A stretch of DNA of 16,575 nt from Treponema sp. (GTDB lineage Bacteria; Spirochaetota; Spirochaetia; Treponematales; Breznakiellaceae), in the NCBI GenBank assembly GCA_031270205.1, contig JAISYA010000040.1:1-16575 (forward strand), written 5' to 3'. Positions within the stretch are counted from its first letter, which is position 1, and every line of letters begins with the position of its first letter. Position numbers and translations under genes: made by a program. Shown piece by piece: positions 1-7,401 of this stretch. Below the pieces are notes generated by a model that saw nothing but the letters and a program-made list of their open reading frames with translations, was not told the DNA's origin and searched no databases.

Positions 1-37
1 TTCTATCGGCCTGACCCCTGATGTTTTTGAACACCAT
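1..37 (-). CDS. Partial 5' end of an unidentified minus-strand gene running off the left edge
   Basis: Only the first 12 codons are present; they read MVFKNIRGQADR, too little to assign a family. The case rests on signals: an ATG at 37-35, a GGAG ribosome site ending 5 nt upstream, and a promoter-like pair at 91-119 that would give a leader of roughly 50 nt. The frame stays open upstream to a TAG near 94, so a slightly longer protein from the in-frame TTG near 62 is possible. A competing reading is the tail of a plus-strand gene in frame 2 ending at the TAG at 72-74; that frame has no supporting signal visible here. The minus-strand reading matches the direction of the neighbouring seven-gene run but would be a separate transcript. 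Confidence 0.4.
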   Translation of the reverse strand, partial: MVFKNIRGQADR

Positions 38-380
38 GTCGTCTCCGGATTCTCCCAATTCCTGCCCGGTTCTTAGTCTTGCCTTTGTATACTATATTTT
101 CTAGAGAGTTTAGGGTAAATATTACAAATAAATCATTGACTTTGTTTCCATATGGAATTCTTTCCCTATTGCAATATGAAAATAATCACTGTCCAAAATA
201 GGATAGGCAAGTAATTGAAAAAGCCTCAACTCCTCGTGTAGAATGATGAAGTTAATATTTGCATCTTTTCCCGCCGCCCTTTTGTGGTTAAAGTGCTTCT
301 CCGTGTTTTTTCCGTGTTCCTCTGCAAAACCCCGCGGGGCGAACCCTGAAAAAATTCCCTCGGTGTCCGCCCAGAACCCG
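38..380. other. Intergenic region: AT-rich half plus CACGGA-type degenerate repeats
   Basis: No convincing gene is present. Positions about 81-240 are clearly more AT-rich than the coding DNA around them and hold the candidate promoter at 91-119. Positions about 270-330 read on the minus strand as degenerate short repeats (GAACACGG, AACACGGAGAAG, AACCACAAAAG), with CCGTGTT present twice on the plus strand at 301-307 and 312-318. A 10-bp palindrome CCCCGCGGGG sits at 330-339, followed on the minus strand by TTTTG. It cannot form a long stem, so I do not call it a terminator, and no clear intrinsic terminator was seen for the zinc-ribbon gene ending at 381. The plus-strand open frame beginning near 243 runs antisense into that gene and is not accepted. 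Confidence 0.6.
91..119 (-). promoter_or_regulatory. Candidate sigma-70 promoter for the left-edge gene
   Basis: On the minus strand there is a -35-like TTTACC (114-119, 4/6 matches), a 17-bp spacer and a -10-like TATAGT (91-96, 5/6). It lies in the AT-rich part of the gap and points toward the partial gene at 37. It was found by eye, so chance matches in AT-rich DNA are a real risk. Confidence 0.4.
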
Positions 381-1223
381 TCACTCCTCGTAATCGATGT
401 TTACTTTTTCTTCATCTTCCTCATCATCTTCGAAATCTTCCTCTTCCATATCGTCCAGGTCGGAAAGGGAACCGGAATCTTCGGCGTTGAAAAATTCTTC
501 CTCACCGTCGGAGGATTCCTCATAGAAGAGGATGCGGGAGCAATAGGGGCAAAAAACGAATTCTTCGCCCATGCGGACGTTGTTGGCGAATTGGGCGGGA
601 AGGATCATGTGGCAGCCCATGCAGACGTTGCCCTTGATGGCCACAATCCCCAGGCCCATTTTGTTCCTGATGATCCGCTCGAACTTGAAGACCACCTCGG
701 AGTCGAGGTCGCCGGTTAATTTGTTTTCCTCCTCAAGGAGTTTTGCCACATGGCCTTTCTTTTCCGCGATTTCGGCTTCTATGCCGGAACGGCGCTCTTC
801 GAGGTCTTTTTCCTGCTGCTCAATGAGGGCGGTGTTCTGCTTGATCTGCTCGTCCAGGTCCGCGAGAAACCGTTCCTTCTGTTGCAGCTCTTTGCGGTAC
901 TGCTGCTCTTTTTCTGAAGCGTCCCGGATTTCCTTGTCCAGAGCCTCGTATTCCCGCTGGGTATTGATCACGTCCATGTTTTTTTCGGATTTTTCCCGCA
1001 TGGATTCGGCTTCCAAAAGCAAATTGCGGAATTCGGCTTCCTGGGCTTTTACCTTTTCGTATTCCTGGTTTTTCTCGATGAACGTTTTTTTCAACCGGGT
1101 CAGGAGTTCTTCCTGGGTGTCCAGTATTTTGGGAATTTCCTGAATATCGTGTTCCAGGACGATTTTTTCTGAAAGAATATCCTGCAAAGTCCGCAGTTTG
1201 CCAAGATCGTTTTCGGTTACCAT
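381..1223 (-). CDS. Coiled-coil protein with C-terminal C4 zinc ribbon (zf-RING_7/DUF164, CdsZ-like)
   Basis: The 280-residue protein has three parts. Residues ~1-175 are a long charged coiled coil rich in Glu, Lys, Gln and Leu. Residues ~190-235 are a four-cysteine zinc ribbon with C201/C204 (CMGC) and C225/C228 (CPYC), followed by the SRILFYEE stretch typical of the family. Residues ~235-280 are a very acidic tail, 26 Asp/Glu in 46. Family members are small cytoplasmic proteins of poorly defined role; the chlamydial homologue has been tied to type III secretion, but other members are thought to act on nucleic acid or regulation. The ATG at 1223 is preceded by AAGGAG at 5-nt spacing, which fixes the start. 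It is last in the run, 53 bp after rpoD, so co-expression with the sigma factor is likely. The family call is firm; the function is not known. Confidence 0.85.
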   Translation of the reverse strand: MVTENDLGKLRTLQDILSEKIVLEHDIQEIPKILDTQEELLTRLKKTFIEKNQEYEKVKAQEAEFRNLLLEAESMREKSEKNMDVINTQREYEALDKEIRDASEKEQQYRKELQQKERFLADLDEQIKQNTALIEQQEKDLEERRSGIEAEIAEKKGHVAKLLEEENKLTGDLDSEVVFKFERIIRNKMGLGIVAIKGNVCMGCHMILPAQFANNVRMGEEFVFCPYCSRILFYEESSDGEEEFFNAEDSGSLSDLDDMEEEDFEDDEEDEEKVNIDYEE

Positions 1224-1276
1224 ATTTGCTCCTTAATAAAAATCCGTTAGAAATTGGGAGACTCCCCCGATTTTTC

Positions 1277-3409
1277 CTAGTGGTCCAAAAAATCCTTGAG
1301 TTTCCGGCTCCGCTTGGGATGCCGCAGGCGGCGCAGGGCCTTGGCCTCTATCTGCCTGATCCGTTCGCGGGTTACATTGAAATACAGTCCCACCTCTTCC
1401 AGGGTAAGGGAATAGCCGTCGTCCAGGCCGAAGCGCATTTTGAGCACTTCCTGTTCCCGCGCCGGCAGAGTGGAAAGCACCCCGGTCAGTTGTTCCTGCA
1501 ACAGGGTAAAGGCCGTCTGGATGGCGGGATTTTCCACGTCTTTGTCCTCGATAAAATCCCCCAAAAGGGAATCTTCCTCTTCCCCGATGGGGGTTTCAAG
1601 GCTGACAGGTTCCCGTGCCACGTTTTTGACCGATTTTACCCGCAGGGCGGTCCAGCCGAGCTTTTCGGCGATTTCCTCGTCGGTCGGCTCACGGCCCAGG
1701 ACCTGCATGAGCTGCCGCGATTCCCTTACCACCTTGTTGATCTGCTCGATCATGTGTACCGGTACCCGGATGGTCCGGGCCTGGTCGGAAATGGAGCGGG
1801 TAATGGCCTGCCTTATCCACCACGTGGCATAGGTGGAAAATTTGAATCCCTTCTGGTACTCGAATTTTTCCACCGCCTTGATAAGGCCGATGTTCCCTTC
1901 CTGCACCAGATCGAAAAAGTGGAGGCCCCGGTTGGTGTACTTCTTGGCGATGGAAACCACAAGCCGCAGGTTGGCCTTGATAAGCCGGTCTTTGGCGTTT
2001 TTCATCATTACGCGGCCGTGGTGGATCTCCCTGGCCATGAGGTTGATGCTGTCGGTACTTTCCTCAAATTCCGCCTCCGTCTGGCGGAGTTTTTTTTCGG
2101 TCACCTGAATCAGACGGATCTTCTCTTTTATCTCATCGGAGGTAAGGCCCAGATCTTCTTCCAGCCGTTCCCGGTCATCCCTGATGGTGAGCAGGCGGCC
2201 CAGGGTGCGCAGTTCCTTAAGGGAATTTATCCTCAGGTGTTTTTCGATTCGTTCCTGTTCTTTTTTGTAGCGGTTGATTTTTTTCGCCGCCTGGATAAAT
2301 TTCTCCGAAAAAACGCTGATCTCCTCAGGGTGGATTGCCGCGTTTTTAACGGTCCGCATGATCCGTCTGCGAAGGGTCTGGAGTTCCTTGTTCTCCAGAT
2401 AGTCAATGCCCCTGGAGATTAAGCGCCGTTTTATTTCGATGTAGTTTTTCAGATCTCCCAGAATGTTCCGCAGGGTCTCCTTGTAAAACGAATTCAGACG
2501 GCGGCGCTCGGTCATGTGTTCGGTAATCTCTTTTTTGGAGAGATTAAGTTCTCTGAGATCTCTTTTTGAAAACGCCTTTTGGGCGATGTGGTAAAACTCA
2601 GGGATAATCATTCCCGACTGTTTTATCACCCCCTTGATGATGTTCTCCCCCTCCTCCATCTGCTTGGAGAGTATAACTTCCTGTTCCGCGGAGAGGAGGC
2701 TTTCCCTTCCTATTTCCCGCAGATAGAGCCTGATGGGATCATCCACAAGGGAAGCTTCCTTTTCATTACGCGCGGCGCGCTTTTTGCCGGAAGCCGCGCT
2801 CTTGGTTTTTTCACTTTCCCCTTCGTCTTCCCCTGAGCTTTCCTCTTCCACCAGATGTATATTGTTGGCCTCAAGCAGGGCAAGGACCTGCTCGATTTTA
2901 TCGGTATTGGCGATATGCTCGGGCAAGTAATCGGAAAGCTCCTCGTAGGAGAGTGTCTTTCTTTCCTTCGCGTATTCAATCAGTTTCAGTATAGAGGGAT
3001 CAAGGGATTCTTCCCCGGCGGCCGCGGATTCAGGCGCGGCAGCCGGCGTCACCACGTCCGGCGCGGATACGGACTGGGCTGCCGATTGTGTTTCCACGGT
3101 ATCCGGCGCTGTCGTACAGGGAGCGGCCGCTTCCTCCCCCCCGGCAACCGGCGCCGTGGTATCGGCGCAATTCGTTTCGGCCAGGGCTGTGTCCTGAACA
3201 GCCGCCTTTGTTACGGCCTCAGCCGCGGCGGAATCCACCGCCCGCGTGTCCGGCGTTTGGGATTCGGCCCCCTGAGGCCGGGTCCTGGCGGGATTCCCGC
3301 GCGGAGCGGTCCGGCTTTTTGCCCGGCTCTTTCCCCCGGCGGTATTTTGCAATAAAGCGCCTCGACTTTTTTCGTTTGTGGATCTTTCCGGTGTGCGTAT
3401 TTCAGTCAT
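1277..3409 (-). CDS. rpoD: RNA polymerase primary sigma factor RpoD (sigma-70, group 1)
   Basis: This is the housekeeping sigma subunit that directs core RNA polymerase to promoters. In the 710-residue reading, residues ~13-52 are basic, ~56-135 are Ala/Thr/Pro-rich low complexity, ~137-187 are region 1.1, ~223-254 region 1.2 (DDPIRLYLREIG), ~255-470 the nonconserved spacer, ~473-547 region 2, ~552-632 region 3 and ~642-702 region 4. Region 2 includes the -10 recognition helix STYATWWIRQAITR, and region 4 holds the helix-turn-helix with the RERIRQIEAKALRRLR hallmark. Having both region 1.1 and 1.2 marks it as a primary rather than alternative sigma. I chose the ATG at 3409 (AGGGG, 5-nt spacing) over an in-frame TTG at 3433 with no ribosome site. 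It lies 78 bp after dnaG, the classical pairing. The odd feature is the long N-terminal extension before region 1.1. Confidence 0.97.
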   Translation of the reverse strand: MTEIRTPERSTNEKSRGALLQNTAGGKSRAKSRTAPRGNPARTRPQGAESQTPDTRAVDSAAAEAVTKAAVQDTALAETNCADTTAPVAGGEEAAAPCTTAPDTVETQSAAQSVSAPDVVTPAAAPESAAAGEESLDPSILKLIEYAKERKTLSYEELSDYLPEHIANTDKIEQVLALLEANNIHLVEEESSGEDEGESEKTKSAASGKKRAARNEKEASLVDDPIRLYLREIGRESLLSAEQEVILSKQMEEGENIIKGVIKQSGMIIPEFYHIAQKAFSKRDLRELNLSKKEITEHMTERRRLNSFYKETLRNILGDLKNYIEIKRRLISRGIDYLENKELQTLRRRIMRTVKNAAIHPEEISVFSEKFIQAAKKINRYKKEQERIEKHLRINSLKELRTLGRLLTIRDDRERLEEDLGLTSDEIKEKIRLIQVTEKKLRQTEAEFEESTDSINLMAREIHHGRVMMKNAKDRLIKANLRLVVSIAKKYTNRGLHFFDLVQEGNIGLIKAVEKFEYQKGFKFSTYATWWIRQAITRSISDQARTIRVPVHMIEQINKVVRESRQLMQVLGREPTDEEIAEKLGWTALRVKSVKNVAREPVSLETPIGEEEDSLLGDFIEDKDVENPAIQTAFTLLQEQLTGVLSTLPAREQEVLKMRFGLDDGYSLTLEEVGLYFNVTRERIRQIEAKALRRLRHPKRSRKLKDFLDH

Positions 3410-3431
3410 GCAAACCCCTGTTTGGCGCGGC

Positions 3432-3459
3432 AAGGCCCATCGGCCACGGCCGCAGCCTT
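3432..3459 (-). promoter_or_regulatory. Possible RNA hairpin in the dnaG-rpoD gap
   Basis: The 78-bp gap contains AAGGC at one end and GCCTT at the other (3432-3436 and 3455-3459), enclosing a second stem CGGC/GCCG with loop CGTG. No T-run follows, so it is not a standard terminator. In enteric bacteria the dnaG-rpoD junction is a site of mRNA processing and attenuation; a similar use here is only a guess. Confidence 0.25.
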
Positions 3460-3487
3460 AATTGGACATGAAGCGCGGTTTCACGCC

Positions 3488-5314
3488 TTATCTTCTTTCC
3501 AGCCTGCGTATTTCCGCGTCAATAAACATCTTTTCAGCTAATAGATCTTCAAGATCGCCGCCGGCCGCAAGGCCGGCGTTCCGTTCCCCCATCCGCAGTT
3601 CCGCGCTTATCGCGGCAAGCCTGCGGCGGAGATTTTTTTCTTTTATCCGTTTTATCCCGTCCTCCATAAGCCGCCTGGGATCGCGTTTTGAATCACCCCT
3701 GAATTCCGGGGACGAGCCCCGCTCGACAACAAAATTCCGCAACGGCGCCGAACTGATACGGGATAAAAGAAGGTCGACGCCGCTTTCTTCATGGATAAAA
3801 CACTCTTCCAACGCGACGAAGAGTTCTTTGGCGGCAGGATCTTCAATCTCCCGCATTTCCAGGGCCTTGCGAATTTCAGGGTACAAATGCTGATTAACCG
3901 ATACCACGGTGAACAAAAACAGCTCATCGTTCATACGTACCGGCCGTTCGTTATCGGAAACCTCCTCACGGACAGCTTTATCCCCGGTACGGCCGCCTGC
4001 GCGCCGCCGGTTATAATCCTTCTGTACCGCCTCCCGGTCCACCCCAAAAGCGTCGGCGGCGGCTCCGATACAGTCATCCCGCTCAATTTCAGAATCCAGC
4101 GTTTCCAGATAGGGAAACAACAAGGCCAGCGCCCGGTTTTTGCCTTCCGGCGCCGACATACCATACAAGGATCTGCCGCGGGAAATTAAGTATTCAAAAT
4201 CAGTTATAATACATTGCATATTTTTTTTCAAGACTTCCGGGCCGAAATTTTTCAAAATATCCGCGGGATCCTTGAGTTCCGCGCCCTCAAACTGTTCCGG
4301 CCTGGCAAGCGCGCAGGAAAGGCCGTTCTTCCGGCAGGAAATAATGCCCTTGTAAGCGGCTTTTTGCCCCGCCTCGTCTGAATCAAAGACCAAAACGGCT
4401 TTTTCGGCCCAGCGCCGCAGCAGTTTTGCCTGCTCGCCGGTAAAAGCCGTACCCAGGGGCGCTACGGCGTTTTCTATACCGGCCTGGTGCAGGGCGATAA
4501 CGTCCATGTAGCCCTCGGCGATGTACACCGTTTTGGTCCGCCGGATAGCGGGCAGGGCAAGGTCTATGGCATAGAGGGTCTCTCCCTTGTGATAAATCAG
4601 GGAATCCGGCGAGTTGATGTATTTCGGACCTTCGCCCTCAAGGATTCTCGCGCCGAACGCGGCTGTTTTTCCCTGCCGGTCGCTGATTGGAAACATGAGT
4701 CGCCCCGAAAAAAAGGCCGACCGGGGGTACTTTTGGGAAAAAAGGCCGCTTCCCGCCAGAAAATCGGCGGAGTAGCCCCTGGAAGCAAGGAACTTATGCA
4801 GCCAGTAGCGGTCGGAAGGCGTGTAGCCCAGGCGGAAACGTTCAATCATGTCTTTGCTGATTCCCCTGTTTACAATATACTGAAAAGCGGCTTTTCCTTC
4901 AGGTTTTTCCAGCAAAAAATGATGAAAAGTTACCGAAGTTCTCCGGTACAGCTCGAACAACTCCTCTTTGCGGGTGTTTTCCGCCTCCCGGTCTCTCTCC
5001 GGACCTTCGCCGCCGTCTTCGTAGACAATTTTGATCCCCAGCTTGCGGGCCAGGACTTTGATCGCTTCAGGGTAGCTGATTTTGTCCATCTCCATGACAA
5101 AACCGATGACGCCCCCGCCTTTGCCGCAGCCGAAACAATGGTACATTTTTTTTTCCGGATCAACGGTAAATGACGGCGTTTTTTCATGGTGAAAGGGACA
5201 GAGGCCCCAATAGCGGCCTCCTTTTTTTTCAAGCCTGACATACTCCTCCGCCACGGCAATGGCGTCCAGGCGGTTGTTTACTTCATCAATGGTGGATTTG
5301 GCGATAAGGCTCAA
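3488..5314 (-). CDS. dnaG: DNA primase DnaG
   Basis: It synthesises RNA primers at the replication fork. The 608-residue length is normal. The N-terminal CHC2 zinc-binding domain uses C39, H42, C60 and C63 (CPFH...CFGC). The primase core and TOPRIM fold follow, with the catalytic Glu in AEGYMD (E267), the acidic motif FDSDEAG (D311, D313) and the KDPAD motif (~348-352). The C-terminal part (~450-608) is less conserved, as expected for the helicase-interaction region. The start is TTG at 5314: a GGAG lies 8 nt upstream, and the sequence matches primase N-termini from the first residues (SLIAKSTIDEV). An ATG 15 nt upstream is out of frame. It sits 17 bp after mltG and 78 bp before rpoD on the same strand. 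The assignment is secure. Confidence 0.97.
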   Translation of the reverse strand: MSLIAKSTIDEVNNRLDAIAVAEEYVRLEKKGGRYWGLCPFHHEKTPSFTVDPEKKMYHCFGCGKGGGVIGFVMEMDKISYPEAIKVLARKLGIKIVYEDGGEGPERDREAENTRKEELFELYRRTSVTFHHFLLEKPEGKAAFQYIVNRGISKDMIERFRLGYTPSDRYWLHKFLASRGYSADFLAGSGLFSQKYPRSAFFSGRLMFPISDRQGKTAAFGARILEGEGPKYINSPDSLIYHKGETLYAIDLALPAIRRTKTVYIAEGYMDVIALHQAGIENAVAPLGTAFTGEQAKLLRRWAEKAVLVFDSDEAGQKAAYKGIISCRKNGLSCALARPEQFEGAELKDPADILKNFGPEVLKKNMQCIITDFEYLISRGRSLYGMSAPEGKNRALALLFPYLETLDSEIERDDCIGAAADAFGVDREAVQKDYNRRRAGGRTGDKAVREEVSDNERPVRMNDELFLFTVVSVNQHLYPEIRKALEMREIEDPAAKELFVALEECFIHEESGVDLLLSRISSAPLRNFVVERGSSPEFRGDSKRDPRRLMEDGIKRIKEKNLRRRLAAISAELRMGERNAGLAAGGDLEDLLAEKMFIDAEIRRLERR

Positions 5315-5322
5315 GGCTGCCG

Positions 5323-5326
5323 CTCC
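5323..5326 (-). promoter_or_regulatory. Ribosome binding site for the TTG start of dnaG
   Basis: A minus-strand GGAG with 8-nt spacing to the TTG at 5314. It matters because no in-frame ATG or GTG exists near the N-terminus; the nearest ATG is out of frame. The weak start codon may keep primase levels low relative to its neighbours. Confidence 0.6.
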
Positions 5327-5331
5327 ATCTT

Positions 5332-6435
5332 TTAGGGCCGGTTTTTCACGTAGAGCCGGCCGGCGCGGATGTGCTCATCCAGGGTTTTTGAGAAGTAGTG
5401 TCTGCCGGCCGCCGCGTCGGTGAGGCGGAAATAGAGAAAATCGCTCAGGGCGGGGTGAAAGGCGGCGTCCAGGGCCACCGCGCCGGGGGCGGAAATGGGG
5501 CCGGGGGGCAGGCCGGGCCGGATGTAGGTGTTGTAGGGGTCTCTAATTTCGGTGTCTCTGGTGTAGAGCAGCTCCGGGTGGGGCCTGCCCTGGATTTCGG
5601 TGATCACGTATTCAACGGTGGCGCAGGACTGGAGGGCCATGCCGATTAAGAGGCGGTTGAAAAAAACCCCGGCCATAAGGGGGGCTTCCTCGTCCATCCG
5701 GTATTCGCGTTCAACAATGGAGGCGACGATCACCCGCCGGTTAAGCTCTTCCGGGCTAAGGTCCGTTGCCGCGCCGTCAATTTCGCTGAGGCGCTCGAAA
5801 AAGGTATCGGCCATCGCGGCGACCACGCGGGAAGCGGCATAGTCCGCGGGAAAGAGATAGGTGTCGGGAAAAAGGTAGCCTTCCATGGTTGCGCCGGGCA
5901 CGCGGTAACGGTTCAGTATTTCCGGGTCGGCGGCGGCTTCGAGAAAAGCGCCGGCGGGGCAGATACCGGCTTCGTCGAGGATTTTAGCGGTTTTTTTAAG
6001 GGTGACGCCTTCGGGGATCATTACCCGCTGAAGAAGCTGCCTGCCGGAAACGAGCGTGCGGTGAATAGCCATCTGGGTCGCCGGCATCTCAAGCCGGTAG
6101 GTTCCGCTTTTGATAAATTCCCTGTTAAAAACCCGGCAGAGCAGGTACCAGAAATGCCGGCTGCGGATCAGTCCCGCCTGTTCCAGCCGCCGGCCCACCG
6201 ACTGGGCGCTCTCCCCTTTGCGCACTTCCAGATACACGCCGCCGTCGGCATCTTCCCTGACGCCGTCCTGCCCTTGCGGAAGAGAACCGGCGATACCGGG
6301 AACGGCGCCGGAGGGGGAAACTTGCGGGGCGGCGTTAAAATACACCACCGCCCCCAGGAGCAGGAGACTGAGGAATACCGCCGCTCCCAGGAGCAGGGCA
6401 ATAGTACTGATTATCCGCCGGACTACACGGGGCAT
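5332..6435 (-). CDS. mltG: Endolytic peptidoglycan transglycosylase MltG (YceG family)
   Basis: It cleaves nascent glycan strands in the periplasm and is thought to set strand length by ending polymerisation. The 367-residue protein has a short basic N-terminus and one membrane anchor (~9-33). A linker and a LysM-like segment (~67-135) follow, then the YceG catalytic domain. The catalytic motif ASIVERE (E242 as the likely acid) is present, followed by AGVFFNRL, MALQSCATVEY and the PYNTYIRPGLPPGPISAPG signature (~299-318), with HYFSKTLDEH near the end. The ATG at 6435 has only a weak ribosome site (AAGAA). The gene is 21 bp downstream of the MBL gene and 17 bp upstream of dnaG, so it is embedded in the run. 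As a wall enzyme next to dnaG-rpoD, it links this cluster to the mrdA-rodA cluster further right. Confidence 0.94.
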   Translation of the reverse strand: MPRVVRRIISTIALLLGAAVFLSLLLLGAVVYFNAAPQVSPSGAVPGIAGSLPQGQDGVREDADGGVYLEVRKGESAQSVGRRLEQAGLIRSRHFWYLLCRVFNREFIKSGTYRLEMPATQMAIHRTLVSGRQLLQRVMIPEGVTLKKTAKILDEAGICPAGAFLEAAADPEILNRYRVPGATMEGYLFPDTYLFPADYAASRVVAAMADTFFERLSEIDGAATDLSPEELNRRVIVASIVEREYRMDEEAPLMAGVFFNRLLIGMALQSCATVEYVITEIQGRPHPELLYTRDTEIRDPYNTYIRPGLPPGPISAPGAVALDAAFHPALSDFLYFRLTDAAAGRHYFSKTLDEHIRAGRLYVKNRP

Positions 6436-6456
6436 TTCTTATACCGGTATCATCCG

Positions 6457-7401
6457 TTAAAGGCTGAGTTCCAGGCCCTCTGTGGCCAGGCTCAGTTTCA
6501 TCCCTTTAATATTCATGCGTTCAAGATACCAGCGCGCCGACTGCAGTATATTATAGAGTTTCCGGTCCGGATAAGCGGGATCATAGTGGAACATAATCAT
6601 GTGTTTTATCCCCCAGTTGGCGGCAAAGTCCACCGCCATGCTGAACGCGCTGTGGCCCCAGTTGTACTTGTCTATCGCCTCTCCCAGGGTGTACTGGCAG
6701 TCAAGAACGATGACGTCCGCGCCCTGAAAAAAGACGGTATTTTCAGGGGTTTTCATAAAATCCGAAGCGGCCAATTCCGTATCGGTCGTGTAAATAAAAC
6801 GCCTGCCGTTTTCTTTCACCATGTAGGAGTAGGAGTCCCCGGGATGATTCATTTTTTTGTATTGAATGGTGACGTTACCGATGGTTACCGGCGCGTCCAT
6901 CCGCACAAAACGTTTTTGAGAACCAAGCGCGTCAATACCCACCGGAAAATACGGGGCCGCCATCTGGCCGGAAAGTATACTTTTGAGGTTCGGCTTGGGC
7001 GAATAAAAATTCGTTTTTACCGAAGGGTCGTAGGCGGGAGCGAAAAAAGGCAAGCCCTGCAAATGATCCCAATGGAAATGGGAAAAAAAGACATGGTAGC
7101 GGGAAGGCTTGGGGGTTTTCCCGCTCTGGGCGGCCCCCAGTTCCCGCATGCCTGAACCGCAGTCAAACACGATCAGTTCCCTGGGATTGTCAAGGCTGAC
7201 GCTCACGCAGGGGGTGTTGCCGCCCACGGTCCCGAAAAGCCAGGGGGAAAGCCCCGCGAGAAAGCGCTCTTTGCTTTCGGGGCTTTCTATATCCTCAGGG
7301 GTAACCTGTTCCAGAATGGCCGAGACTTTACTTTTGATCTGGGAAGGCAGTTGGGGCGAAGGCAGCGAGCCGCGGACACCCCAGAAATGAACAAGCATCA
7401 T
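6457..7401 (-). CDS. Metallo-beta-lactamase-fold hydrolase (RNase Z/phosphodiesterase-like)
   Basis: The fold is clear: an N-terminal strand with HFWGVRGS, a glycine turn GGNTPC, the DCGSGM motif, and the metal motif SHFHWDH (H108, H110, D112, H113). Further likely ligands are H186 (NHPGD), D207 (TTDTE) and H250 or H272 (WGHS, FHYDP). This is the pattern of the phosphodiesterase branch of the superfamily rather than beta-lactamases. There is no signal peptide, so it is probably cytoplasmic. The substrate cannot be read from sequence; cyclic nucleotides or nucleic acid are typical for relatives. Two adjacent ATGs are possible: the first, at 7401, overlaps the stop of the upstream gene by 4 bp, while the second, at 7398, has better spacing (5 nt) from an AGGGGG ribosome site. 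Either way it is translationally coupled to the YkgJ-type gene. Confidence 0.85.
   Translation of the reverse strand: MMLVHFWGVRGSLPSPQLPSQIKSKVSAILEQVTPEDIESPESKERFLAGLSPWLFGTVGGNTPCVSVSLDNPRELIVFDCGSGMRELGAAQSGKTPKPSRYHVFFSHFHWDHLQGLPFFAPAYDPSVKTNFYSPKPNLKSILSGQMAAPYFPVGIDALGSQKRFVRMDAPVTIGNVTIQYKKMNHPGDSYSYMVKENGRRFIYTTDTELAASDFMKTPENTVFFQGADVIVLDCQYTLGEAIDKYNWGHSAFSMAVDFAANWGIKHMIMFHYDPAYPDRKLYNILQSARWYLERMNIKGMKLSLATEGLELSL

Noticed and set aside
330..339. CCCCGCGGGG followed by TTTTG as the terminator of the seven-gene run
   Set aside because: A foldable version keeps only about three stem pairs, and the T-run is four bases. It is possible but too weak to call.
243..719. Plus-strand open frame with a hydrophobic N-terminal half
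   Set aside because: Most of it is antisense to the conserved zinc-ribbon gene, including the cysteine motifs. The upstream part lies in repeat-like intergenic DNA, and no ribosome site is present.
1256..1266. Palindrome GGGAGACTCCC between rpoD and the zinc-ribbon gene as a terminator
   Set aside because: The perfect stem leaves a 1-nt loop. Opened to a workable loop it has only 3 bp and no T-run, and the downstream gene has its own ribosome site in the same run.
1226..2422. 398-codon plus-strand open frame opposite rpoD
   Set aside because: It mirrors the conserved regions 2-4 of the sigma factor and has no recognisable motif. Long antisense frames are common opposite G+C-rich genes.
3410..3433. 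TTG start at 3433 giving an eight-residue longer RpoD
   Set aside because: No ribosome site precedes it, whereas the ATG at 3409 has AGGGG at suitable spacing.
6061..7155. 364-codon plus-strand open frame opposite mltG and the MBL gene
   Set aside because: It spans two conserved genes and their junction, and its translation shows no family signature.
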